DNA of 61,742 bases from JAIOPA01 sp046076045 (GCA_046076045.1 JBJTRI010000083.1:1-61742); one strand, 5' to 3'. Shown: positions 35,193 through 43,402, counted from the first letter of the stretch. Notes: a model not told the origin generated them from the letters alone. Program-made: numbers and translations.

Positions 35193-35894
35193 ATGGAACG
35201 TAAGAGGATCCTGATCGTGGAGGACGAGCCCGGCCTCCTCGACATGCTCGCGGACAACTTCCGCATGGACGACTACGAGGTGATGACCGCCTCGAACGGC
35301 CAGGAGGGCCTGCGTCTCGCGCTCAAGCAGCGCCCCGACGCGGTGCTGCTCGACGTCATGTTGCCCGAGAAGGACGGGTTCACGGTCCTCAAGGAGCTGC
35401 GTCAGCGCCACAAGGACATCCCCGTGCTCGTCATGACGGCCCGCAACTTCGAGGCCGACGTGCTGAAGGGCTTCGACCTCGGCGCCGACGACTACGTGAC
35501 GAAGCCGTTCAGCCTCAAGGAGATGCTCGCGCGCGTGAAGCGCCTGGTCGCGCGTGGCCCGATCAACATCGGCACGCCGGTCCCGACCGTGTTCTCGTTC
35601 GGCGACGTCGAGGTGCGCTTCGAGGCCCGCGAGGTCCGCAAGGCCGGCCAGTTGGTCGCGCTCTCGTACAAGGAGTTCGAGCTGCTCAAGTACCTCATCG
35701 AGCACCGCGGCCGCACCGCGACGCGCGAGGAGCTGCTCGAGGAGATCTGGGGCGTGGACGAGGAGCTGGGCGTGACCACGCGCACCGTGGACACGCACGT
35801 CTCGAACCTGCGCAGCAAGCTCGGCAAGGGCTTCGAGTCGCCGTTCATCGTGGCGGTCCACAAGGTCGGCTACAAGTTCGTCGAGACGCCGTGA
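35193..35894 (+). CDS. OmpR/PhoB-family response regulator
   Basis: 233 residues. Receiver domain with acidic pair in LIVEDEP, phospho-acceptor Asp54 in VLLDVMLPEKDGF, conserved Thr in VMTARN and Lys in GADDYVTKPF. A winged-helix DNA-binding domain follows (ALSYKEFELLKYLIEHRGRTATREELLEEIW, quoted as ALSYKEFELLKYL; TTRTVDTHVSNLRSKLG; VGYKFVETP). ATG at 35193 has a GGGAGAGG site; the 31-residue upstream extension is Arg-rich and discarded. The stop overlaps the following small lipoprotein gene, so the three genes form one operon. Target genes are not identifiable. Confidence 0.94.
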   Translation: MERKRILIVEDEPGLLDMLADNFRMDDYEVMTASNGQEGLRLALKQRPDAVLLDVMLPEKDGFTVLKELRQRHKDIPVLVMTARNFEADVLKGFDLGADDYVTKPFSLKEMLARVKRLVARGPINIGTPVPTVFSFGDVEVRFEAREVRKAGQLVALSYKEFELLKYLIEHRGRTATREELLEEIWGVDEELGVTTRTVDTHVSNLRSKLGKGFESPFIVAVHKVGYKFVETP

Positions 35895-36283
35895 CCCCTC
35901 GGTCGCGGACGGCCTCCTCTCGCACCCCGCGGGCGCTCGCGCTCGCGGGGTTCGCGTTGGCGCTCGCGCTCGGTTCGTGCGCGGGCGGCGAGGCGCCGCG
36001 CGTGCGCGTGACGAACACCTCGCGCACGGTGCTCGAGGGGGTGTGGGTGGTGGCGGGCGCGGACTCGGTGCGGGTGCCCGTGCTCGCGCCGGGTCGGACC
36101 GCCGACGTGCGCGTGCCGGTGCGCGGCCCGTCGCGCCTGCGGCTCGGCGGGAGCGCCCACGGCCGGGCGCTCGGGGCGCACGAGGCGCTGTACGTCGAGG
36201 GCTCGGGCGGCTACCGCTTCCGCGCGCTGGTGGACTCGAGCGGCGCGGTCACGCTGCGATTCGTGCGGCTCGCGTTGCGCTGA
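35891..36283 (+). CDS. Small lipoprotein of unknown function
   Basis: 130 residues; GTG start overlapping the response-regulator stop (GTGA). The first ~30 residues are a signal with hydrophobic core ALALAGFALALALG ending in SCAGG, a plausible lipobox. The mature ~100 residues are beta-rich (VRVTNTSRTVLEGVWVVAG, VRVPVLAPGRTADVRVPV). The strands VTNTSRTVLEGVWV and LVDSSGAVTLRFVRLAL suggest a single small sandwich. I recognise no family. Coupling to the kinase-regulator pair suggests a role in sensing or in its output. Confidence 0.65.
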   Translation: MTPRSRTASSRTPRALALAGFALALALGSCAGGEAPRVRVTNTSRTVLEGVWVVAGADSVRVPVLAPGRTADVRVPVRGPSRLRLGGSAHGRALGAHEALYVEGSGGYRFRALVDSSGAVTLRFVRLALR

Positions 36284-36368
36284 GCCCGCCGGGTCCCCGG
36301 CCCCCATTCGAGGGTCCGGGTGTGCGCGCGACCGCTCCGCGACCGGGGTGCGAAGGGTGCGGGGACGA

Positions 36369-37298
36369 TCAGTCGTGCGCGCCGTGGTCGGCGGCCGCAC
36401 GCGCGAGGCGCGCGAATTCGTCGAGCGTGAGCGTCTCGCCGCGGCGGGTGAGCTGGATGCCGGCCTGCGCGCCCACGCGCTCGACGCGCTCGCGCGGCCA
36501 GTCGAGCGCGTTCTCGAGCGTGTTGAGCAGTTGCTTGCGGCGCTGCTGGAACGCCGCGCGGATGATGCGGAACAGCAGTCCCTCGGGGGCCTCGACCGGC
36601 GGGCGCTCGCGCAGGAAGAAGCGCACCAGCATGGAGTCCACGTCGGGCCGCGGCCAGAACGCGCCCGCGCGGATCGTCATGAGCGGGTCCATGAGCGCGT
36701 GGTAGCGCGCGAACAGCGTGAGCGAGCCGTACTCGGGCGTGCCGGGGGCGGCGGCCAGGCGTTCGGCGTACTCCTTCTGCACGAGCAGCACCGCGCTGCG
36801 CACCACGCGGCGGTGCGCGAACAGGTGCTCGAGGATGGGGGTGGTGATGTTGTAGGGGATGTTGCCCACCACCACGATGCGCTCCACGCCGTGCTCGGCG
36901 GCGACCGCGGTGAGGTCGAACTCGAGGAAGTCGCCCTCGACGAGCGTGAAGCGCGGCACGTCGGCCAGTTCCTCGCGCAGGAACCCCGCCAAGCCGGCGT
37001 CCTTCTCGACCGCGACGAGGTGGCGCACGCGGCGCACGAGGCGCAGCGTGAGCGCGCCCGCGCCGGGGCCGATCTCGACCACGACGTCGTCCTCGTGCAG
37101 GTGGGCGTGCTCGACGATGCGTTCGCACAGCTCCTCGCGCACGAGGAAGTTCTGCCCGAAGCGCCGCCGCGGCGACAGCCCGCGCAGCGTGAGCGCGTCC
37201 TTCACGCGCTGCAGCTCGCTGCCGCCGGACTCGCGGGCCGCGCGCTCGCGCACGTACTCGGAGGCGCGTGGTCGGCTCGGGTCGCGGGGCGGGTTCAT
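36369..37298 (-). CDS. rsmA: 16S rRNA (adenine(1518)-N(6)/adenine(1519)-N(6))-dimethyltransferase
   Basis: 309 residues; dimethylates two adjacent adenines near the 3' end of 16S rRNA during ribosome assembly. The family motifs are in order: RRRFGQNFLVREEL, VVEIGPGAGALTL (S-adenosylmethionine site), VEGDFLEFDL and VVGNIPYNITTPI with catalytic NIPY (Asn146). The C-terminal RNA-binding helices include AFQQRRKQLLNTL. It carries ~35 extra residues at the N-terminus, rich in Arg, Pro and Glu. The ATG at 37298 is backed by TTGCCG-N17-GACACT ending 6 bp upstream, a leaderless pattern. It could also be read through from the HEAT gene, 50 bp upstream. Confidence 0.94.
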   Translation of the reverse strand: MNPPRDPSRPRASEYVRERAARESGGSELQRVKDALTLRGLSPRRRFGQNFLVREELCERIVEHAHLHEDDVVVEIGPGAGALTLRLVRRVRHLVAVEKDAGLAGFLREELADVPRFTLVEGDFLEFDLTAVAAEHGVERIVVVGNIPYNITTPILEHLFAHRRVVRSAVLLVQKEYAERLAAAPGTPEYGSLTLFARYHALMDPLMTIRAGAFWPRPDVDSMLVRFFLRERPPVEAPEGLLFRIIRAAFQQRRKQLLNTLENALDWPRERVERVGAQAGIQLTRRGETLTLDEFARLARAAADHGAHD

Positions 37299-37304
37299 GC
37301 CGCG

Positions 37305-37333
37305 AGTGTCGGCCAGCGGCGCGGCCGCGGCAA
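37305..37333 (-). promoter_or_regulatory. Candidate leaderless promoter of rsmA
   Basis: Minus strand TTGCCG (37333-37328), 17-bp spacer, GACACT (37310-37305), 6 bp before the ATG. Confidence 0.45.
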
Positions 37334-37347
37334 ACGCGGCCGCCGGG

Positions 37348-38418
37348 TCACGCGCGGGCGCGGTCCTCGCCGTGGTCGAGCGCCTCGCGGGCCATCTCGC
37401 GCGCATACGGGTCGGGTGAGCGCGCCGCGACCTCGCACAGCGCGTCCACGCCGTCGCCCCCGATCGCGGCGAGCGCGTAGGCCGCATGGCGACGCACCCA
37501 CCACGCGCGGTCGGTGAGCCGGTCGGCGAGCGCGTCCACCGCAGGCGAGGCCCCGAGTCGTCCGAGCGCCTGCGCGGCGATCGCGCGCACCGGCCATTGC
37601 GCATCGGTGAGCGCCATGAGCAGCGCGGGGGTGGACTCGGCCATGCCGAGCCGCCCGAGCGCGCGGGCGGCCGAGACGCGCACCTCGAGGTGCGGGCTCG
37701 ACAGCCGCTGGTCGAACGCGCCGCGCGCCGACCGACAGCGCGTGAGCCCCAGCGCGTCCACGCACGCGCACTCGAGTCGCGTGTCGGCGAGTCCGCGCTG
37801 GAGCGCGATGAGCAGCAGCGAACGGCCCGCGGGCCCGAACGCGCGCAGCATGCCGGAGAGCGCCGGGATGGGGCGGGCGCCGAGGGCCTGCGGATGCTCG
37901 AGCACCCAACGCAGCGCTCGCAGGTCGCGGTGACGCGCGAGCGCGCGCGCGGCCGCGAACGTCACCTGTGGCGGACCGCTCACCAGTGCGCGGCGCAGCG
38001 CCGTGCGCGAGCGCGCGTCGGGCAGCAGGCCGAGTCGCTGGGCCGCGCGTTCGCGCCGCTCGGGCGGTGCGGGCGACAGCAGCACGGTGCGCTCGCGCGC
38101 GAGGTGGGAGCTGCGCGCGAGTTCGCGGGCGAGCTCGCGGCGCTCGCGGGGGCGCAGGTGGGTGGCCATGGTCTCGACCGCGTCCCAGAACGGCTCGTGC
38201 TCGGTGCGGGCGGCGGCGCGGCGCAGGTCGCGCCCGGCGATGCGGCCCGCCAGCCGGGCCCCGAGCAGGCGGAAGAGTTCACCCGTACGCAACCGCCCGG
38301 CCTCGCGCCGGGCGCGGGCGAGCGCGCGCACCACCAGCACGACGAGCGCTATCGTCGCGAGCGGGACCGCGATCGAGAGCGCGAGGACGACCCAGAACGG
38401 GGTTTGGGACACGGCCAT
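37348..38418 (-). CDS. Membrane-anchored HEAT-repeat protein
   Basis: 356 residues. One N-terminal membrane helix (FWVVLALSIAVPLATIALVVLVV) is followed by an Arg-rich cytoplasmic or periplasmic region. Residues ~140-345 are HEAT/PBS-lyase-type helical repeats, such as VTFAAARALARHRDLRALRWVL, VRVSAARALGRLGMAESTPALL, VRAIAAQALGRLGASPAVDAL and VRRHAAYALAAIGGDGVDAL (each about 31 residues). Such repeats are protein-binding scaffolds; enzymatic activity is not expected. ATG at 38418 is preceded by GAGGGAT; an in-frame ATG at 38466 would start inside an inverted repeat and is less likely. It is divergent from the hydrolase/carrier-protein cassette. Confidence 0.72.
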   Translation of the reverse strand: MAVSQTPFWVVLALSIAVPLATIALVVLVVRALARARREAGRLRTGELFRLLGARLAGRIAGRDLRRAAARTEHEPFWDAVETMATHLRPRERRELARELARSSHLARERTVLLSPAPPERRERAAQRLGLLPDARSRTALRRALVSGPPQVTFAAARALARHRDLRALRWVLEHPQALGARPIPALSGMLRAFGPAGRSLLLIALQRGLADTRLECACVDALGLTRCRSARGAFDQRLSSPHLEVRVSAARALGRLGMAESTPALLMALTDAQWPVRAIAAQALGRLGASPAVDALADRLTDRAWWVRRHAAYALAAIGGDGVDALCEVAARSPDPYAREMAREALDHGEDRARA

Positions 38419-38454
38419 ATCCCTCATCATCGTCCGCCCCAGCGCCGACTTGAT

Positions 38455-38468
38455 GGGTGATAACACCC
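38455..38468. promoter_or_regulatory. Operator-like palindrome GGGTG-ATAA-CACCC
   Basis: Perfect 5-bp arms around ATAA in the divergent region between the HEAT gene (37 bp away) and the cassette promoter (34 bp away). Could serve both directions; no regulator assigned. Confidence 0.4.
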
Positions 38469-38501
38469 GCCTTCACATGGGGTTCGGACGACGCCTAATC
38501 G

Positions 38502-38531
38502 TTGACATCGCCGCGCACGGCTTCTTACCAT
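38502..38531 (+). promoter_or_regulatory. Promoter of the hydrolase/adenylation/carrier-protein operon
   Basis: TTGACA (38502-38507, perfect -35), 18-bp spacer, TACCAT (38526-38531, four of six). It is the best -35 box in the window. A leader of about 40 bases with a CGGAGCC-type ribosome-binding site leads to the GTG at 38578. Confidence 0.6.
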
Positions 38532-38577
38532 CAATGTCCCCTGTCTTCTTTCCGTAGCGCCTCCCGGAGCCATCCCC

Positions 38578-39453
38578 GTGGCCGCCCCCGCTCCCTCCCC
38601 CTCGGCGCCGGCATTCAGCCGTGCCGCCGCTCCCGAGACGCCGTTCCTCCTGGAATCCGATGGATTCCCGGTCTACGCCGTCCTGCACTCCGCCGCCCCC
38701 GGACGCCCCGACGCGCCGGTGGTGGTGCACGTGCACGGGTTGGGTGTCGAGCAGATCACGCTCTACCGCCAGGAGGTGCTGGTCGCCCGTGCGGCCGCCG
38801 CGCGCGGGCTGCCCGCGCTGCGCTGGCATGCGCGCGGTCACGGCGATTCGGCCGGCTCCAGCGCCGACGTGCGATTCGCCACGCTGGTGGCCGACGCCCG
38901 CGCCGCCGCCGACGAGGCCCGCGCCCGCACGGGGGCGCGCCGCGTGATCTGGTTGGGCGTGCGTCTGGGCGCGCTGGTGGCCGCGCACGCGGCCGCGGGG
39001 CGCGACGACACCGCCGGTTTCGTGCTGTGGGAGCCGGTCGCACGGCCCGCCGACTTCTTCCGACTCCAACTGCGCACGCTGCTGTTCTCGCAGGTCGCGG
39101 GCGGGCGCAAGCCCGACGCCACCGTGGACCAGTTGCTCGCGCGGCTCGAGCACGACGGCGAGCTCGACGTGCTCGGCTACACGCTGCACCGCGACACGGT
39201 CGCGAGCTTCGGGGACGCCGCGCTCGCACCCGCACTGGTCGCGGCCGCCGCCCCGGTGCGGATCGCGCAGGTGCAGGGACGCGCCAAGCTGGCGCCGGCC
39301 CACGCGCAACTCGTCGAGGCGCTGGGTGCGAGCGCCGACGTGCGCACCGAGCTGCTGTCCGAGGAACCCGGCTACCAGCTCATGACGAATCCCGCCTGGC
39401 AGTGCGACGCGCTCACGCGCATCACCGTGGAGTGGCTCGATGCCCTGGCGTGA
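38578..39453 (+). CDS. Alpha/beta-hydrolase resembling exosortase A system-associated hydrolase 2
   Basis: 291 residues, GTG start. Alpha/beta-hydrolase core with the oxyanion strand VVVHVHGLGVEQ and LRWHARGHGDS. The nucleophile elbow reads WLGVRLGALVAAH, so G-x-R-x-G replaces G-x-S-x-G and there is no catalytic serine. From memory, hydrolase 2 of exosortase A/EPS loci has the same unusual GLRLGA elbow; this would place the protein in that family. A classical triad therefore cannot form, and function is unknown. It is the first gene of a five-gene operon and overlaps the next hydrolase by 14 bp. Confidence 0.65.
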   Translation: MAAPAPSPSAPAFSRAAAPETPFLLESDGFPVYAVLHSAAPGRPDAPVVVHVHGLGVEQITLYRQEVLVARAAAARGLPALRWHARGHGDSAGSSADVRFATLVADARAAADEARARTGARRVIWLGVRLGALVAAHAAAGRDDTAGFVLWEPVARPADFFRLQLRTLLFSQVAGGRKPDATVDQLLARLEHDGELDVLGYTLHRDTVASFGDAALAPALVAAAAPVRIAQVQGRAKLAPAHAQLVEALGASADVRTELLSEEPGYQLMTNPAWQCDALTRITVEWLDALA

Positions 39454-40378
39454 GACCCCCGCGGAACTGGCGCGCGCGCGCGCGGAGCAGCCGGTGGCGT
39501 TGCCGACGCCGCTCGGCACGCTGTTCGGCATCCACACCCCGCCCGATCCCGCGGCCCCGCGCGCGGCGCACGCCGTGGTGCTGTTCACGCGCCCGCGCTC
39601 GCACCGCAACCGCATGTGGGTCGAGGCCGCGCGCCGACTGGCCGTGCGCGGGTTCGGGACCTACCGCTTCGACTACCACGGTGCGGGCGACTCCGAGGGC
39701 GTGACCGCGTTCCTCGACCCCAACCGGCCGTACCGCGACGACACCGACGCCGTGCTGGGCATGCTGCGCGAGCGCTACGGCTACGAGCGCTTCCTCGTGG
39801 TGGGTTCGTGCTTCGACGCACGCACCGCGATGTCGTCGTTCGTCACGAACGGCGAGCGCGTGGACGGACTGGTGTTCTTCGCCGCGCCCGTCATGGAGCT
39901 CGACACGCTGGTGAAGGCGCACGCCGACCGCAAGGACTGGCGCCACCTCGTGCGCGCGCTCGGCAACCCCGAGAACTGGCGCACGCTGGGCGACCCCGAG
40001 CGCTGGCGCTACATGGCCACCGTGGTGGGGCGCGTGGCGCGCGGCGGGGCGCGCAACGGCGCGCGCAACGACACGCCGCTCGCGGACAGCTTCGTGGAGC
40101 ACTTCCGCGCGCTGGTGCGCGCGCGCGCCCGGGCGCTGTTCGTGTACGGCGAGGCCGACGCGGAGTACGCTTCGTTCAAGGTCGCGCTGGAGACGGTGTT
40201 CCCGCGACTGTCGCCCGCCGAGCGCGAGCGGCTCGAAGTCGAGTTGTGGCCGGGCGACGTGCACGGCTTCCTCAACATCCCGCTGCAGCGCCGGGCGCTC
40301 GAACGCACGCTCGACTGGCTGTCGCGCTTCCATCCGCAGGCCCCGGCGGCTCCCGCCCCGGGTGCCGGGGGTTCGTGA
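39440..40378 (+). CDS. Alpha/beta-hydrolase with cysteine at the nucleophile elbow (hydrolase 1-like)
   Basis: 312 residues. Core features: VLFTRPRSHRNRMWVEAARRLA, the strand TYRFDYHGAGDSEG and elbow FLVVGSCFDARTAM. The residue in the nucleophile position appears to be Cys (G-S-C-F-D), and the following glycine is Asp. A possible acid lies in FVYGEADAEY and a histidine in WPGDVHGFLNIP. Cys-type elbows of the GLCDA kind are, from memory, seen in exosortase-associated hydrolase 1. A thioesterase-like role on the downstream carrier protein would fit a Cys hydrolase; this is inference. It overlaps the preceding gene and is 3 bp from the dehydrogenase gene. Confidence 0.65.
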   Translation: MPWRETPAELARARAEQPVALPTPLGTLFGIHTPPDPAAPRAAHAVVLFTRPRSHRNRMWVEAARRLAVRGFGTYRFDYHGAGDSEGVTAFLDPNRPYRDDTDAVLGMLRERYGYERFLVVGSCFDARTAMSSFVTNGERVDGLVFFAAPVMELDTLVKAHADRKDWRHLVRALGNPENWRTLGDPERWRYMATVVGRVARGGARNGARNDTPLADSFVEHFRALVRARARALFVYGEADAEYASFKVALETVFPRLSPAERERLEVELWPGDVHGFLNIPLQRRALERTLDWLSRFHPQAPAAPAPGAGGS

Positions 40379-40381
40379 TCC

Positions 40382-41527
40382 ATGGACTTCGAACTCACCG
40401 CCGAGCAGCAGGAGTTGCGCGACGCCGTGCGCGCGTTCGCCCGCGAGGAGCTGAACCACGACCTCGAGGCGCGTGACGAGTCCGGCGAGTTCCCGCGCGC
40501 GGAGTGGCGCAAGTGCGCCGAGTTCGGCGTGCTCGGACTGCCCGTGCCGACCGAGTACGGCGGTCAGGCGCAGGACCTCGTCACGACCACCATCGCCATG
40601 GAGGCGCTGGGCTGGGGCTGCCGCGACAACGGTCTCGTGTTCTCGCTCAACGCCCAGATGTGGGCGGTGCAGATGCCGCTCGTGCACTACGGCAGCGAGG
40701 AGCAGAAGCGCGCGTGGCTCCCGCGCCTGGTGAGTGGTGAGCTCGTGGGCGCGCACGCCATCACCGAGCCCAACGCCGGCTCCGACGTGTTCTCGCTCAC
40801 CACGCGCGCCGAGCGTCGCGACGGTGGCTACGTGCTCAACGGGCAGAAGACGTTCGCCACCAACGCCCCGGTCGCCGACCTCGCGCTGGCGTTCGCCTAC
40901 CTGCAGCGCGACGGGCAGAAGCCCGCGCTGACCGCGTTCCTCGTGCCGCGCGACACGCCCGGGGTGACGTTCGGCAAGCCCATCCCCAAGATGGGCCTTC
41001 GCACCTCGCCCATGGGTGAGGTGGTGTTCGAGGACTGCTTCGTGCCCGAAGCGGCACGACTGGGGCCCGAGGGCGCGGGCATGCGCATCTTCAACTCCGC
41101 CATGGAGTGGGAGCGCGCCTGCATCTTCGCCGGCCATCTCGGTGCCATGGAGCGCCTGCTCGACGACTGCATCGCGTACGCGCGCAAGCGCCGCCAGTTC
41201 GGCCAGCCGATCGCCAAGTTCGAGTCGGTGGCCGACTCCATCGCCGACATGAAGGTGGCGATCGAGGCCGGTCGCTGGCTGCTCTACAAGGTGGGTTGGC
41301 TCGCGGGTCGCGGCAAGAACGCGGTGCTCGAGGCTGCCATGGCCAAGCTGTTCGTGAGCGAGATGCACAAGAAAGCCGCGCTCGACGCGCTGCAGTTGCA
41401 CGGCGGTTACGGCTACATGAAGGAGTACCCGATCGAGCGCGAGGTCCGGAACGCGCTCGCGGGCACGCTGTACTCCGGCACCAGCGAGATCCAGCGCCGC
41501 ATCATCGCGCGCTGCCTCGGTCTCTAG
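40382..41527 (+). CDS. Acyl-CoA/acyl-carrier-protein dehydrogenase
   Basis: 381-residue FAD flavoprotein that introduces a double bond in an acyl thioester. The fold signatures are complete: AITEPNAGSDVFSL (flavin loop), GYVLNGQKTFATNAP, FGQPIAKFESVADSIADM and QLHGGYGYMKEYPIERE. The medium-chain enzyme position for the catalytic base (YEGT) reads YSGT (Ser365). Instead Glu244 in MEWERACIFAGHLGAMER occupies the isovaleryl-CoA-dehydrogenase position. The same arrangement occurs in dehydrogenases that oxidise prolyl groups on carrier proteins. Downstream are an adenylation enzyme and a carrier protein, so a carrier-bound acyl or aminoacyl substrate is plausible. No electron-transfer flavoprotein genes are nearby. 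Confidence 0.88.
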   Translation: MDFELTAEQQELRDAVRAFAREELNHDLEARDESGEFPRAEWRKCAEFGVLGLPVPTEYGGQAQDLVTTTIAMEALGWGCRDNGLVFSLNAQMWAVQMPLVHYGSEEQKRAWLPRLVSGELVGAHAITEPNAGSDVFSLTTRAERRDGGYVLNGQKTFATNAPVADLALAFAYLQRDGQKPALTAFLVPRDTPGVTFGKPIPKMGLRTSPMGEVVFEDCFVPEAARLGPEGAGMRIFNSAMEWERACIFAGHLGAMERLLDDCIAYARKRRQFGQPIAKFESVADSIADMKVAIEAGRWLLYKVGWLAGRGKNAVLEAAMAKLFVSEMHKKAALDALQLHGGYGYMKEYPIEREVRNALAGTLYSGTSEIQRRIIARCLGL

Positions 41528-41537
41528 GGGAACCTCC

Positions 41538-43136
41538 ATGGACCGCCTGCTCCCACGACTCGTCACACAGGCCGCGCAGCGCAATCCCGCTGCGCCGGCG
41601 GTCGTCATGGACGGCGTCACGCTCGACTACGGCACGCTGGAGGCCCGCTCCAACCGCTTCGCGCGCTCGCTCGTGGCGCACGGCGTGCGCCGGGGCGACC
41701 GCGTCGCGCTGTGGCTGCCCAAGTCGCCCGACGCGATCGTGGCGCTTTACGGGATCATGAAGGCCGGTGCGGCCTACGTGCCCGTGGACCCGGCGGCGCC
41801 CGCGCCGCGTCTGGCGTACATCGCCCGCGACTGCGAGGTGGCCGGGCTGGTGACGACGCGCGACCGCGCGGCCGCACTCGACGAGGCGTTCGCGGGCCGG
41901 GCGCCGATGCGCGCGCTGTGGTTCGCCGACCTCGACGACCCGCGCGCTGAGACGCCGCGCGTCGCCGGGCTGCCCGGCGTGCCGTGGGCGGCGCTCGCCT
42001 CCGAAGGCGCGCAGGCGTTCCATTCGCCCGCACTCGAGGACGACCTCGCCTACATCCTGTACACGAGCGGCAGCACGGGCGAGCCCAAGGGCGTCATGTT
42101 GTCGCACCGCAACTGCCGCGTGTTCACCGACTGGGCGGCCGAGAGCTACGCGCTCACGCCCGCCGATCGCGTGGCGAACCAGGCACCGTTCCACTTCGAC
42201 CTCTCGACCTTCGACCTGTACGCCACCGCGTACGCGGGTGCCGCGGTGTACCCGGTGAGTCCGCGCATCGCCTCGTTCCCGTCGGCGGTCGCGATGCGCT
42301 GGGCACAGGACCGCTTGAGTGTGTGGTACTGCACGCCCAGCTCGCTCGTGCTCATGATGACGCGCGGCGGGCTCGAGAAGCACGACCTGTCGGCGCTGCG
42401 CGTGCTGTTGTTCGCGGGCGAGGTGTTCCCGAACAAGTACCTGCGCCAGCTCATGGCGCTGGCGCCGCACGCGCGCTTCGCCAACCTGTACGGGCCCACC
42501 GAGACGAACGTCTGCACGTGGTACGACGTGCCCGAGCCGCCGGCCGACGACGTCGCGCTGCCGATCGGGCGGGCGTGCCCGTTCGACGAGGCGTTGGTGC
42601 TCGACGAGTCGCTGCGGCGCGTGCCGCAGGGCGGCGTGGGTGAGTTGTGGATCCGCGGCGCCTCGGTCATGCAGGGCTACTGGGGCCGCCCCGAGCGTTC
42701 GGCGCTCGTGATCCAGACCGTCGAGGTGGAGCCCGGTCTGCACGACCGCGCCTACCGCACGGGCGACCTCGTGCGCGAGCGCGCCGACGGCAACCTCGAG
42801 TTCCTGGGTCGTCGCGACCATCAGGTGAAGACCCGCGGCTACCGCGTCGAGTTGGGCGAGATCGAGACGCGACTGGCGTCGCACCCGGCCGTGGACGAGG
42901 TCGTGGTGGTGGCGGTGCCCGACGAGGAGGTCACCAACCGCCTGCGCGCGGTCGTGGTCGTGAAGCCCGACGCGGTCGTGGGCGTGGACGAGCTCAAGCA
43001 GCACTGTGCCGCGACGCTGCCGCGTTATATGGTCCCGGAGGCCGTGGAGTTCCGCGGCAGCCTGCCCCGAACGAGCAGCGGCAAGGTGGATCGCCGTGCG
43101 CTCGCCGAAGCCGACCCCACGAAGGAAGCGCGATGA
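41538..43136 (+). CDS. Stand-alone adenylation enzyme (amino acid/acyl AMP ligase)
   Basis: 532 residues; activates a carboxylic acid as AMP ester and loads it on a phosphopantetheine thiol. The core motifs are all present: A3 YILYTSGSTGEPKG (172-185), A5 NLYGPTETN, A7/A8 YRTGDLV with FLGRRDHQVKTRGYRVELGEIE (quoted in part) and A10 SSGKVDRRAL with the catalytic Lys. A4 reads FHFDLSTFD; Asp221 is at the position that binds the alpha-amino group in amino-acid-activating domains. This favours an amino acid over a fatty acid. TIGR-type exosortase-associated AMP ligases also look like this. Its stop overlaps the carrier-protein start, the expected acceptor. Confidence 0.85.
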   Translation: MDRLLPRLVTQAAQRNPAAPAVVMDGVTLDYGTLEARSNRFARSLVAHGVRRGDRVALWLPKSPDAIVALYGIMKAGAAYVPVDPAAPAPRLAYIARDCEVAGLVTTRDRAAALDEAFAGRAPMRALWFADLDDPRAETPRVAGLPGVPWAALASEGAQAFHSPALEDDLAYILYTSGSTGEPKGVMLSHRNCRVFTDWAAESYALTPADRVANQAPFHFDLSTFDLYATAYAGAAVYPVSPRIASFPSAVAMRWAQDRLSVWYCTPSSLVLMMTRGGLEKHDLSALRVLLFAGEVFPNKYLRQLMALAPHARFANLYGPTETNVCTWYDVPEPPADDVALPIGRACPFDEALVLDESLRRVPQGGVGELWIRGASVMQGYWGRPERSALVIQTVEVEPGLHDRAYRTGDLVRERADGNLEFLGRRDHQVKTRGYRVELGEIETRLASHPAVDEVVVVAVPDEEVTNRLRAVVVVKPDAVVGVDELKQHCAATLPRYMVPEAVEFRGSLPRTSSGKVDRRALAEADPTKEAR

Positions 43137-43387
43137 ACCTGACCCCGACCGAAGCCACCGTCCGCCAGTTCCTCGTCGAGGACGTGTTCTACGACCAGGA
43201 CCTCAAGGACCTCGGCCCCGACGACTCGCTGCTCGAGAAGGGGCTGCTCGACTCGATGGCCATCCTGAAGACGGTGACCTTCTGCGAGGAGCAGTTCGGC
43301 GTCACGATCCCCGACGAGGACGTGCTGCCCGACCACTTCGAGAGCGTCCGCGCCATCGCGCAGCTCGTGGAGCGCGTGCGCGGCTGA
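43133..43387 (+). CDS. Stand-alone acyl/peptidyl carrier protein
   Basis: 84 residues, four-helix carrier protein. LLEKGLLDSMAILKTV contains Ser41 for phosphopantetheine attachment (DSM instead of the usual DSL). The acidic helix after it (TFCEEQFGVTIPDEDVLPDHFESV) is typical, with one Cys. The start overlaps the adenylation gene (ATGA), a strong hint that this carrier is loaded by that enzyme. It is not the fatty-acid ACP, which normally sits in fab clusters. It is the last gene of the cassette; the convergent tatD gene ends 15 bp away. Confidence 0.87.
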   Translation: MNLTPTEATVRQFLVEDVFYDQDLKDLGPDDSLLEKGLLDSMAILKTVTFCEEQFGVTIPDEDVLPDHFESVRAIAQLVERVRG

Positions 43388-43402
43388 GCTCGCCCCGCCC
43401 GG

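Noticed and set aside
38578..43387. A complete exosortase/PEP-CTERM locus
   Set aside because: Only the hydrolase, AMP-ligase and carrier-like members are present; there is no exosortase or glycan gene in the window, so only a family resemblance is claimed.
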